Made by a program: the position numbers and the translations under genes. This document shows, piece by piece, positions 8,786 to 17,135 of a stretch of DNA of 64,000 bases. Under the pieces are notes generated by a model. It was not told the origin of the DNA and searched no databases. It saw only the letters and a list, made by a program, of their open reading frames with translations. Position 1 is the first letter of the stretch, and each line of letters opens with the position of its first letter. The stretch comes from Pseudomonas putida NBRC 14164 (lineage in GTDB: Bacteria; Pseudomonadota; Gammaproteobacteria; Pseudomonadales; Pseudomonadaceae): NCBI RefSeq assembly GCF_000412675.1, contig NC_021505.1, positions 4,954,501 to 5,018,500 of the forward strand, in the 5' to 3' direction.

Positions 8786-8894
8786 GCGCAAGCGATCCTG
8801 GAGAGGGTTGCCGTTAGGTGGCTAATGATACGCCAACGGCCGCTAGTTGCGGGGATCAGGTGCGATAAAGAGACGTTTCCGACAGTGCTGCCCT

Positions 8895-8976
8895 ATCGCC
8901 GGCAAGCCAGCTCCCACAGGTATTGCATCTATACCGGAACCTGCGGGGTGCCTGTGGGAGCTGGCTTGCCGGCGAT
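8895..8976. repeat. Paired inverted REP element
   Basis: ATCGCCGGCAAGCCAGCTCC and its inverted copy flank a short spacer between the AEC transporter and roxR. This is the second P. putida REP subtype (CCGGCAAGCCAGC). Confidence 0.85.
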
Positions 8977-8999
8977 GAGGCCGGTACAGGCGAAAGGGA

Positions 9000-9563
9000 T
9001 CAGCGCCGGACCGGGCGCTTCTGCAGCTTGCGCTGCAAGGTCCGCCGGTGCATGCCCAGCGCCCGTGCGGTGGCCGAAATGTTGCCCTCGTGCTCGTTCA
9101 GCACGCGCTGGATGTGTTCCCACTGCAGGCGGTCGACCGACATGGGGTTTTCCGGCACAAGGGTATCCAGGTCGGTGTGCTCCGACAGCAGCGCTGCCAG
9201 CACATCATCGGCGTCGGCCGGCTTGCACAGGTAGTTGCAGGCGCCGCGCTTGACCGCTTCCACCGCAGTGGCAATGCTCGAGTAGCCGGTCAGGATCACC
9301 ACGCGCATTTCCGGGTCCAGCTCCAGCAGCTTGGGCAGCAGCACGAGGCCGGAATCACCGTCCATCTTCAGGTCCAGCGTGGCGTAGTCCGGCAAGTCCT
9401 GCTGCGCCAGGATCAGCCCTTCTTCGGCAGAACTGGCGGTGCTCACGCGGAAACCGCGACGGCTCATTGCCCGAGCCATGACCCGGGTGAAGGTGGCATC
9501 GTCATCCACCAACAGCAGGTGCGGCAGCTCTTCGCTTTCGACCTGGTTTTCTTCGCTCATCAT
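9000..9563 (-). CDS. roxR: Redox response regulator RoxR (RegA/ActR family)
   Basis: A 187-residue response regulator. The receiver domain is residues 14-130, with acidic pocket D20-D22 and phospho-acceptor D64 in ATLDLKMDG. A short linker leads to a Fis-type helix-turn-helix at the C-terminus (ISATARALGMHRRTLQRKL). This is the RegA/PrrA/ActR/RoxR architecture, which controls respiratory terminal oxidases and related genes in response to redox state. The ATGATG start overlaps the roxS stop, indicating translational coupling. The start at 9563 is the first ATG; the second Met is equally possible. Confidence 0.94.
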   Translation of the reverse strand: MMSEENQVESEELPHLLLVDDDATFTRVMARAMSRRGFRVSTASSAEEGLILAQQDLPDYATLDLKMDGDSGLVLLPKLLELDPEMRVVILTGYSSIATAVEAVKRGACNYLCKPADADDVLAALLSEHTDLDTLVPENPMSVDRLQWEHIQRVLNEHEGNISATARALGMHRRTLQRKLQKRPVRR

Positions 9564-10816
9564 TCATCTCCTCGCTTGCCATAGGGCAGGCGCAATTCGG
9601 TCAGGGTGCCACCCTGTTCATGACTATAGAGTTTTACCGAACCGCCCGCACGGGTCACGCTGGCCTTGCTCAAGAACAGGCCCAGGCCGAAGCCTTTGCC
9701 TTTGGTGGTAATGAAGGGTTTGCCGATGGCTTCGGCAATGGCCGGCGGCACGCCAGGGCCATGGTCGCGGATGCTGATGACGATGTCCTGGGCATCCCAG
9801 TCCAGGTGCACCTCCAGGTCATCGGGGCAGGCATCGGCGGCATTGTTCAACAGGTTCAGCAACGCCTGGGTCAGGTCTGGCGGTGGTGTCAGCCGCGGCA
9901 CCTTGCCATCGCGCAGGCGCTGGAAGCGGTAGCTGGCTTCGGGGCGCATCAGGTGCCAACGGTTCAGCGCCTCGTCCAGCCACGCCGTCACATCCTGCTC
10001 CACGATCGCCAGGCGGCGGTTGGCTTCGGCAGCGCGCACCAGCTGTTGCAAGGTCTCTTTGCACAGCTTTACCTGGTCCTGGAGGATCTGAAGGTCTTCC
10101 TGCAGCAGCGGGTCGGTATGGTCCTGGCGCATTTCGTTGATCAGCACGCTCATGGTCGCCAGCGGCGTGCCCAGCTCATGGGCGGCACCGGCGGCCTGGG
10201 TGGCCACGGCCAGCAATTGCTCGTCACGCAGGCTTTCTTCACGCCGTTCGGAGCGCAGCTGCTCCTGGCGGCGCAGCTCTTCGGCCATGCGCGCGGCAAA
10301 GAAGGTAATCACCGCCGCAGCCAGGGCAATGCTCAGCCACATGCCGTAGACCTGCATCTTGTCCCGCGCCATGGGCAGGCCTTCAAGCGGGTAGAACTGC
10401 ACCAGCAGCAGGCTGTAGGCGGTCAGGGCGATACCCGAAAGAATCAGCGAATACAGCCACGGCAAGGTCACCGCGGCAATCGCCAGCGGTACCAGGTAAT
10501 ACGACACGAACGGGTTGGTCGAGCCGCCGGAGTAGTACAGCAAGGCACTGTGGATCAGCAGGTCGCAGGCCAGCTGCAGGGCGTACTCCATTTCGGTGAC
10601 TGGCAGCGACAGGCGCAAGCGCAGCGCCGTAAAGGCACACAGCAGCGAGGACAACGCCAAGGTGCCAGCCAGCGACAGCCAGGGCAACGGCAGCAATTCG
10701 GTCCAGTAGGCGACGCCCACGGAGCCGGCCTGGGCAGCCAGGACCAGGACCCGAATGACGGTCAGGCGCCACAGGTTCTGGCGGGTAGCGGACAGCGGTT
10801 GTACGGCAGCGAGCAT
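9560..10816 (-). CDS. roxS: Redox sensor histidine kinase RoxS (RegB/PrrB family)
   Basis: A 418-residue inner-membrane kinase with about six N-terminal helices. The ubiquinone-binding motif GGSTNPF is at residues 97-103. The H-box HELGTPLATMSVL carries His213, and the redox-active cysteine of the RegB family is at C252 in KLCKETLQQL. The ATPase N-box is LLNLLNNAADACP and the glycine-rich box is GKGFGLGLFL. All key RegB-type residues are present, so it should sense quinone redox state and phosphorylate RoxR. It is the first gene of roxSR and overlaps roxR by four bases. Confidence 0.94.
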   Translation of the reverse strand: MLAAVQPLSATRQNLWRLTVIRVLVLAAQAGSVGVAYWTELLPLPWLSLAGTLALSSLLCAFTALRLRLSLPVTEMEYALQLACDLLIHSALLYYSGGSTNPFVSYYLVPLAIAAVTLPWLYSLILSGIALTAYSLLLVQFYPLEGLPMARDKMQVYGMWLSIALAAAVITFFAARMAEELRRQEQLRSERREESLRDEQLLAVATQAAGAAHELGTPLATMSVLINEMRQDHTDPLLQEDLQILQDQVKLCKETLQQLVRAAEANRRLAIVEQDVTAWLDEALNRWHLMRPEASYRFQRLRDGKVPRLTPPPDLTQALLNLLNNAADACPDDLEVHLDWDAQDIVISIRDHGPGVPPAIAEAIGKPFITTKGKGFGLGLFLSKASVTRAGGSVKLYSHEQGGTLTELRLPYGKRGDE

Positions 10817-11017
10817 GAGCTCTCCTGATGAGTGCTCCAGAAAATCGGCTGGAGTATACCGAAGCCGGGCGCCTCACTGCAGCGATGCGGCAAAGCGCCA
10901 CACTTTGTCACAGGTTGATGATGGCACTTTTGAACCCACTACACTGTTGCCGGTCTGATGGGCCATGCGTGGAATGGATGACCAGACCCCACGCCTTTTA
11001 TTGCCAAGGAGTACCAC

Positions 11018-11734
11018 ATGCAAATCCCACGTCGCGGCGCCGCCCTGATCCTGTCTTGCGGCTTGCTCGCCAGCCTGCCGGCGCTGGCTGCCGATGAGCC
11101 ACGTTACAACCAGGTATCGCTGCGTGCCGAAGTGAGCAAGGAAGTGCCGCGCGACCTGATGGTCGTGACCCTGTACAGCGAAGCGCAGAACACCGACCCG
11201 GGCAAGCTCGCCAAGCAGATCACCGAAACCATGAACAAGGCCGTGCAGCAGTCGCGCCAGGTCAAGGACGTGAAGATCAGCCAGGGCAGCCGCAACAGCT
11301 ACCCGGTGTATGACAGCAAGGGCCAGAAGATTACCGGCTGGCGCGAGCGTGCCGAGCTGCGCCTGGAAAGCGACAACTTCCCGGCCTTGTCCCAGCTTAC
11401 CGCCGACCTGCTGCAAGAGCTGAAAATGGGCGGCATGGACTTCTCCATCGCCCCGGCCACGCGCAAGGCAAGCGAGGATGCACTGCTCAAGGACGCGGTC
11501 GATGCCTTCAAGGCACGCGCGCAACTGGCCACCGAAGCGCTGGGCGGCAAGGGCTATAAAGTGGTCAACCTGAACCTCAACAGCAGCGGTTACCCGCGCC
11601 CGTACCTGCGCAGTGCGCCGATGGCAATGAAAGCCATGGGGGCTGATGAAGCCGCGCCAGCGCCGGACATTGAGGCGGGTACCAGCGAAGTGAGCATGAA
11701 TGCCGATGGCCTGATCGAAGTGCAGATGCCCTGA
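11018..11734 (+). CDS. Periplasmic SIMPL (DUF541)-domain protein
   Basis: A 238-residue exported protein with a clear signal peptide (QIPRRGAALILSCGLLAS, cleaved after ALA near residue 25). The mature part is a SIMPL/DUF541 domain, seen in YNQVSLRAEVSKEVPRDLM, the central VKDVKISQGSRNSYPVYDS and the region ITGWRERAELRLES. The family is linked to oxidative-stress tolerance and outer-surface functions, but its biochemical role is not settled. It is transcribed away from roxSR, and an AAGGAG site lies before the ATG. Confidence 0.88.
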   Translation: MQIPRRGAALILSCGLLASLPALAADEPRYNQVSLRAEVSKEVPRDLMVVTLYSEAQNTDPGKLAKQITETMNKAVQQSRQVKDVKISQGSRNSYPVYDSKGQKITGWRERAELRLESDNFPALSQLTADLLQELKMGGMDFSIAPATRKASEDALLKDAVDAFKARAQLATEALGGKGYKVVNLNLNSSGYPRPYLRSAPMAMKAMGADEAAPAPDIEAGTSEVSMNADGLIEVQMP

Positions 11735-12087
11735 CAGCCACAAGCTTCAAGCGGCAAGTTTCAAGTTGACGGTGAACCCGGTCTGCTTTGTCTTGTTGCT
11801 TGAAGCCTGCCGCTTGAATCTGCTTTTCAGACGTTTCCTACGCACCACCCAGGTGCATCCTACACATACCCCCGCCTCGAAATATCCCGCAAAATGCCAT
11901 CATTTTGCCTGCGCAAACGTTTAACTTCGTCGAAAGTTATACCGATGCGACATCCATGTACGGTCGTACCACTTTTCCGGCGCCAACTATCCTTCTACCT
12001 GTTGCATTGGGAACACCCCCTGCATAAGTATCCTCAGGTCGGCTCACGAGGCCACCTCATCCAAAAAATGACAACAATGAGGCCACC
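11735..12087 (+). promoter_or_regulatory. SIMPL-gene terminator and dppA leader region
   Basis: This 353-base gap starts with a long imperfect palindrome: TTCAAGCGGCA at 11746-11756 matches inverted 11808-11818, followed by TCTGCTTTT, which can end the upstream transcript. A perfect dyad GCAAAATG-CCAT-CATTTTGC lies at 11889-11908 and resembles an operator. The rest is the dppA1 leader, with no convincing small gene. GAGGCCACC occurs twice (from about 12049 and 12080); the second copy is the probable ribosome-binding region before the ATG at 12088. Confidence 0.5.
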
Positions 12088-13713
12088 ATGCTCAAACACG
12101 CAGTCATTCCGTTCCTGCTTGGCGCAGGCTTACTCACCGGTGCACCGTCGGCCCTGGCCGCGTCCAACCTGGTGTTCTGCTCCGAAGGCAGCCCGGCCGG
12201 TTTCGATCCGGGGCAGTACACCACCGGGACCGACTTCGACGCCTCGGCAGAGACCGTGTTCAACCGCCTGACCCAGTTTGAACGGGGCGGCACTGCGGTC
12301 ATCCCGGGCCTGGCGACCAAATGGGAAGTGTCCGACGACGGCAAGACCTACACCTTCCACCTGCGCGAAGGGGTCAAGTTCCATACCACCGACTACTTCA
12401 AGCCCAGCCGCCCCTTCAACGCCGACGACGTGCTGTTCACCTTCAACCGCATGCTCGACAAGGACAACCCGTTCCGTAAGGCCTACCCCACCGAGTTCCC
12501 GTACTTCACCGACATGGGCATGGACAAGAACATCGCCAAGGTGGAGAAACTCGACGAGCAGACGGTGAAGTTCACCCTCAACGAAGTCGACGCAGCGTTC
12601 ATCCAGAATCTGGCCATGAGCTTTGCTTCCATCCAGTCGGCCGAATACGCCGACCAGTTGCTCAAGAATGGCAAGGCTGCCGACATCAACCAGAAACCGA
12701 TCGGCACCGGCCCGTTCGTGTTCAGCAAGTACCAGAAGGACGCGCAGATCCGCTTCAAGGGCAACAAGGACTACTGGAAGCCCGATGACGTGAAGATCGA
12801 TAACCTGATCTTCGCCATCACCACCGATGCCTCGGTGCGCATGCAGAAGCTGAAGAAGAACGAGTGCCAGGTCACCCTGTTCCCGCGCCCGGCCGACATC
12901 GAGCCGCTAAAGGCCGACAAGAATCTGCAAATGCCGCAGCAAGCCGGGTTCAACCTCGGCTATATCGCCTACAACGTGATGGACAAGATCAAGGGCAGCA
13001 ATGAGCCCAACCCCATGGCCCAGCTGAAAGTGCGCCAAGCGCTGGACATGGCCGTGGACAAGAAGAAGATCATCGAGTCGGTCTACCAGGGTGCCGGCCA
13101 GTTGGCAGTCAATGGCATGCCGCCAACGCAATGGTCCTATGACGACAGCATCAAGGACGCCGCCTTCGACCCCGAAAAAGCCAAACAACTGCTGAAGGAA
13201 GCCGGCATCAAGGAAGGCACCGAGATCACCCTGTGGGCCATGCCCGTACAAAGGCCGTACAACCCCAACGCCAAGCTGATGGCCGAAATGCTGCAATCCG
13301 ACTGGGCCAGGATCGGCATCAAGGCAAAGATCGTCAGCTATGAATGGGGCGAGTACATCAAACGCTCCAAGGGTGGCGAACAGGGCGCCATGCTGATTGG
13401 CTGGAGCGGCGACAACGGTGACCCGGACAACTGGCTGGGCACGCTCTACGGCTGCGATGCCGTCGACGGCAACAACTTCTCCAAGTGGTGCTACAAGCCC
13501 TACGACGACCTGATCAAGCAGGCCAAGGCCACCGCCGACCAGGCCAAGCGCACCGAGCTGTACCAAAAGGCGCAGCACATCCTCAAGGAGCAGGTGCCGA
13601 TCACCCCGATCGCCCACTCCACCGTGTACCAGCCCATGAGCGCCAAAGTGAAGGACTTCAAGATCAGCCCGTTTGCGCTGAACTCCTTCTATGGCGTCAG
13701 CGTGGACAAATAG
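12088..13713 (+). CDS. dppA: Peptide ABC transporter binding protein DppA (paralogue 1)
   Basis: A 541-residue family-5 solute-binding protein. The signal peptide ends at ALA about residue 24, and the mature protein begins ASNLVFCSEGSPAGFDPGQY. Family marks include YTFHLREGVKFHTTDYFKP, FNADDVLFTFNRMLD and GWSGDNGDPDNWLGTLYGC. It captures di- or tripeptides in the periplasm and delivers them to DppBC. It is the first of three related binding proteins in this cluster. A nine-pair hairpin follows its stop codon. Confidence 0.95.
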   Translation: MLKHAVIPFLLGAGLLTGAPSALAASNLVFCSEGSPAGFDPGQYTTGTDFDASAETVFNRLTQFERGGTAVIPGLATKWEVSDDGKTYTFHLREGVKFHTTDYFKPSRPFNADDVLFTFNRMLDKDNPFRKAYPTEFPYFTDMGMDKNIAKVEKLDEQTVKFTLNEVDAAFIQNLAMSFASIQSAEYADQLLKNGKAADINQKPIGTGPFVFSKYQKDAQIRFKGNKDYWKPDDVKIDNLIFAITTDASVRMQKLKKNECQVTLFPRPADIEPLKADKNLQMPQQAGFNLGYIAYNVMDKIKGSNEPNPMAQLKVRQALDMAVDKKKIIESVYQGAGQLAVNGMPPTQWSYDDSIKDAAFDPEKAKQLLKEAGIKEGTEITLWAMPVQRPYNPNAKLMAEMLQSDWARIGIKAKIVSYEWGEYIKRSKGGEQGAMLIGWSGDNGDPDNWLGTLYGCDAVDGNNFSKWCYKPYDDLIKQAKATADQAKRTELYQKAQHILKEQVPITPIAHSTVYQPMSAKVKDFKISPFALNSFYGVSVDK

Positions 13714-13722
13714 GCTGACTGA

Positions 13723-13746
13723 GGCACCCGCTGAATCGCGGGTGCC
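13723..13746 (+). terminator. Hairpin between dppA1 and dppA2
   Basis: GGCACCCGC at 13723-13731 pairs with GCGGGTGCC at 13738-13746, loop TGAATC. It is followed by a C-rich, not T-rich, tract, so partial termination or 3'-end protection of dppA1 mRNA is more likely than full termination. Confidence 0.5.
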
Positions 13747-13855
13747 CTCCCCCCCACCTCTTCATGTCGTCCTGCGGCCATACGCTGCGGGGTCGGCGAA
13801 CTGTTGCCGCCATTCGTACCCGGAGGCGGCGCGAACAGATGAAAAAGGATTTGCC

Positions 13856-15448
13856 ATGCGCCACGTTACCCGCCTTTCCGCGCTGCTGGCCCTGGGCCTG
13901 GTCAGCCAATCCCCGGTCCTGCTGGCCAACAACCTGGTGTTCTGCTCTGAAGGTAGCCCAGCCGGTTTCGACACCGCACAGTACACCAGCGCCACCGACA
14001 ACGACGCCGCCGAACCGATCTACAACCGCCTGGTCGAGTTCGAGCGCGGCGGTACTGCCGTGCACCCTGCCCTGGCGACCCGCTGGGAAGTCTCCGACGA
14101 TGGCTTGCGCTACACCTTCCACCTGCGTGAAGGGGTGAAGTTCCACAGCAACAAGGCCTTCAAACCTGGCCGTGACTTCAATGCCGACGACGTGCTGTTC
14201 ACTTTCAACCGCATGCTCGACAAGGGCCACCCGTTCCGCCAGGCCTACCCCACCGAGTTCCCTTACTTCATCAGCATGGGCCTGGACAAGAACATCGCCC
14301 ACGTCGAGAAAATCGACCCACTCACCGTGGTATTCACCCTGAACACGGTCGATGCCGCGTTCATCCAGAACCTGGCCATGAGCTTCGCTTCCATCCTCTC
14401 CGCCGAATACGCCGAACACCTGATGGCCAGCGCAAGGCCGAGCGACATCAACCAGCAGCCCATTGGCACCGGGCCGTTCGTGTTCCAGCGTTACCAGAAG
14501 GATTCGCAGATCCGCTACAAGGGCAACAAGGATTACTGGGCACCGGATGAAGTGAAGATCGACAACCTGGTGTTCTCGATCAACATCGACCCCTCGGTAC
14601 GCATCCAGAAGCTGCGCCGCAACGAATGCCAGGTCACCCTGCACCCACGCCCCGCCGACCTGCCGGCGCTCAAGGCCGACCGTTCGCTGCAGGTGCTGCA
14701 GCAACCGGGCTTCAACCTCGGCTACATCGCCTACAACACCCAGCACCCACCCTTTGACCGGCTGGAGGTGCGCCAGGCGATGGATATGGCTGTGAACAAG
14801 AAAGCCATCCTGCAGGCGGTTTATCAGGACTCCGGCCAACTGGCGGTCAACGCCATGCCACCCACCCAGTGGTCCTATGACGAAAGCCTCAAGGACGCAC
14901 CCTACGACCCGGAAAAGGCCAGGCAGCTGCTTCTGCAGGCGGGCGTCAAACCGGGCACCGAAGTCACCCTGTGGGCCATGCCGGTGCAACGCCCGTACAA
15001 CCCCAACGCCAAGCTGATGGCCGAAATGCTCCAGGCCGACTGGAACAAGCTTGGTTTCAAGGTGCGCATCGTCAGTTACGAATGGGGCGAGTACCTCAAG
15101 CGCATGAAAAGCGGCGAACACGACATCGCTTTGATTGGCTGGACCGGCGACAACGGCGACCCGGACAACTGGCTGGGCACCCTCTACAGCTGCGATGCCA
15201 TCGGCAGCAACAACTACTCGCTGTGGTGCGACCCGCAGTACGACAGCCTGGTCAAGCAGGCCAAGCAGGTCACCGACCAGGCGCAGCGCAGCGCCCTGTA
15301 CCAGCAGGCCCAGCAGCGGCTCAAGCAGCAGGTGCCGATTACCCCGGTGGCGCACTCCACCGTGAACCAGCCGCTCAGCGTCAAGGTTTCCGGGTTCAAG
15401 GTCAGCCCGTTTGGGCGCAATGATTTCTCCGGCGTGCGTGTTGACTGA
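13856..15448 (+). CDS. dppA: Peptide ABC transporter binding protein DppA (paralogue 2)
   Basis: A 530-residue family-5 binding protein closely similar to the preceding one; both share LVFCSEGSPAGFD and GDNGDPDNWLGTLY. The start at ATG 13856 is chosen because AAAGGA lies about eight bases upstream and a normal signal peptide follows (RHVTRLSALLALGLVSQSP, cleaved near LLA). The frame is open upstream to 13691, but that stretch is not signal-like. The ATG at 13840 is out of frame. Differences around residues 40-50 (TDNDAAEPIYNRL instead of DASAETVFNRL) may tune peptide preference. Confidence 0.94.
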   Translation: MRHVTRLSALLALGLVSQSPVLLANNLVFCSEGSPAGFDTAQYTSATDNDAAEPIYNRLVEFERGGTAVHPALATRWEVSDDGLRYTFHLREGVKFHSNKAFKPGRDFNADDVLFTFNRMLDKGHPFRQAYPTEFPYFISMGLDKNIAHVEKIDPLTVVFTLNTVDAAFIQNLAMSFASILSAEYAEHLMASARPSDINQQPIGTGPFVFQRYQKDSQIRYKGNKDYWAPDEVKIDNLVFSINIDPSVRIQKLRRNECQVTLHPRPADLPALKADRSLQVLQQPGFNLGYIAYNTQHPPFDRLEVRQAMDMAVNKKAILQAVYQDSGQLAVNAMPPTQWSYDESLKDAPYDPEKARQLLLQAGVKPGTEVTLWAMPVQRPYNPNAKLMAEMLQADWNKLGFKVRIVSYEWGEYLKRMKSGEHDIALIGWTGDNGDPDNWLGTLYSCDAIGSNNYSLWCDPQYDSLVKQAKQVTDQAQRSALYQQAQQRLKQQVPITPVAHSTVNQPLSVKVSGFKVSPFGRNDFSGVRVD

Positions 15449-15463
15449 CTTTTAGCCTTCAAG

Positions 15464-15562
15464 GGCCTCTTCGCGGGTAAACCCGCTCCCACAAGTACCC
15501 CCATCAGCCAGGGCCTGCACAGGTCCCTGTGGGAGCGGGTTTACCCGCGAAAAGGCCGGTAC
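15464..15562. repeat. Paired inverted REP element
   Basis: TCGCGGGTAAACCCGCTCCC (from 15471) and its inverted copy (to about 15550) flank a spacer between dppA2 and the porin gene. This is the third REP spelling in the window (GGGTAAACCC core). Confidence 0.85.
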
Positions 15563-15661
15563 AGGTAGCCCAACGCCCCCGATTTAGCCCGGCGACCCCG
15601 GGCAACCCTGGCAACACCGCAACAACCATCCGGCCCACAAGGCCGGCAATGACTAGAAAAA

Positions 15662-17056
15662 ATGGGAGCTTCAACCTTGAGAGTATTCACCCTGACCGCA
15701 CTGGCCTTATCCATCAGTGCCTTTTCCACCGTGGCCCAGGCCGATCCGCAAAGCCAGGCCTTCATCCCGCTCACCCTCAAAGCCAGCAGCGAGCAGGCGC
15801 AAGCCAGCGGCTTCATCGACGGCCAGAGCCTGTCCGGCACCACCCGCAACTGGTACGCCCGTGAACGCGCCGCACGCGCGCCGCTGTGGCGCTACTACAA
15901 GAGCGACGGCACCCGCCACCCCACCCACAGCCGGGAAAACTGGCTGCAAGGCACCATCCTCAACTACAGCTCCGGTTTCACCCAAGGCACCGTGGGCATC
16001 GCCGTCGAGGCCGCAGCCTACAATGCCATTGCCCTGCAACAGAACCGCCAGGCCGTCGCCGGCCCCAACAACCGCACCCTTACCCACAGCGATGGCGATC
16101 CCATCGGCCAGTGGAGCAAGCTGGGCCTGGGCAATATCAAGGCGCGTGTGTCCAACACCACCCTTACCCTCGGTCGCCAGTCGGTAGACACGCCGATGAT
16201 CGCCTACATCGGCAACCGCGCCTTGCCATCGAGCTTCCAGGGCGCGTTCCTGCACAGCGCCGAGTTCGACAACCTGAGCTTCGACCTGGGCACCTTCGAC
16301 CGCGTGTCGCCACGTACCGAACAGAGCCTGAGCAAGTTCCGCAGCGAATACAGCGCCACGGGCGTGGAAACCGACCGCGCCAGCACCGCCGGCATCAACT
16401 ACCAGCCGTTCAGGAGCCTGAGCACCAGCCTGTACGCCACCCAGGTCGACGACTTCTGGAACCAGTACTACTTCGGCGCCAACCACGTGCTCGGCGACAG
16501 CGCAGTGCTCAGCCTGAGCACCGGCCTGAACTACTACAAGACCGTGGATGCCGGCAGCCAGAAAATGGGCAAGATCGACAACGACACCTACAGCCTGTCG
16601 CTCGACCTTACCCACCAGGCGCACACCCTCGGTGCCTCCTGGCAGCAGGTGAACGGCAACGAGTACTTCGACTACCTGCACGAAACCAACGGCATCTACC
16701 TGGCCAACTCGCTGCTGTCGGACTTCAACGGCCCCAACGAAAAATCGCTGAAGATCTCCTACGTACTGAACATGGCGCCCTACGGCGTGCCCGGCCTGAA
16801 GTTCAACCTGTACAACGCCCGCGGCTGGGGCATCGACGGCACCCACTACCGCGGCACCGCCTACGACGTGAATGGCCTGAACGGCGAAACCCACTACGAG
16901 TGGGGCATCGGCACCAGCTACGCGGTGCAGAGCGGGCCGCTGAAAGACACCAGCGTCCGCGCCACCTACACCACCCACCGCGCCAGCAAGGCCCAGGGTG
17001 ACGGCAGCCTGGACGAGTTCCGCGTGGTCACCACCATTCCATTCAACATTCTTTGA
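15662..17056 (+). CDS. opdP: OprD-family outer-membrane porin, probably peptide-specific (OpdP-like)
   Basis: A 464-residue beta-barrel porin. After a signal peptide ending AQA come FIDGQSLSGTTRNWYARE and the central LGRQSVDTPMIAY, typical of the OprD family, which forms narrow substrate-specific channels. The protein ends VVTTIPFNIL, a C-terminal hydrophobic beta signal. Its position inside a dpp cluster supports a role in peptide entry. Start: ATG 15662 has no clear ribosome-binding site, whereas TTG 15677 has GGGAG eight bases upstream and gives RVFTLTALALSISAF. The TTG is a serious alternative. Confidence 0.92.
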   Translation: MGASTLRVFTLTALALSISAFSTVAQADPQSQAFIPLTLKASSEQAQASGFIDGQSLSGTTRNWYARERAARAPLWRYYKSDGTRHPTHSRENWLQGTILNYSSGFTQGTVGIAVEAAAYNAIALQQNRQAVAGPNNRTLTHSDGDPIGQWSKLGLGNIKARVSNTTLTLGRQSVDTPMIAYIGNRALPSSFQGAFLHSAEFDNLSFDLGTFDRVSPRTEQSLSKFRSEYSATGVETDRASTAGINYQPFRSLSTSLYATQVDDFWNQYYFGANHVLGDSAVLSLSTGLNYYKTVDAGSQKMGKIDNDTYSLSLDLTHQAHTLGASWQQVNGNEYFDYLHETNGIYLANSLLSDFNGPNEKSLKISYVLNMAPYGVPGLKFNLYNARGWGIDGTHYRGTAYDVNGLNGETHYEWGIGTSYAVQSGPLKDTSVRATYTTHRASKAQGDGSLDEFRVVTTIPFNIL

Positions 17057-17064
17057 CCGCTGGC

Positions 17065-17093
17065 GCCACGGCCCCTTCGTGACGGGCCGTGGC
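17065..17093 (+). terminator. Hairpin between the porin gene and dppA3
   Basis: GCCACGGCCC at 17065-17074 pairs with GGGCCGTGGC at 17084-17093, nine-base loop. No T-run follows, so read-through into dppA3 is expected. Confidence 0.5.
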
Positions 17094-17135
17094 GGCTACG
17101 CTGGAATCAATGCAAAAGCAGGGAGTCTTCAACCC

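Noticed and set aside
13748..13757. C-rich run after dppA1 as a phase-variable tract
   Set aside because: It lies in an intergenic region outside promoter spacing, so slippage would have little expected effect.
15464..15562. Possible CRISPR repeat, because similar 30-base palindromes recur across the window
   Set aside because: The copies are scattered singly or as inverted pairs at gene ends, not as regular direct repeats with spacers; no cas genes.
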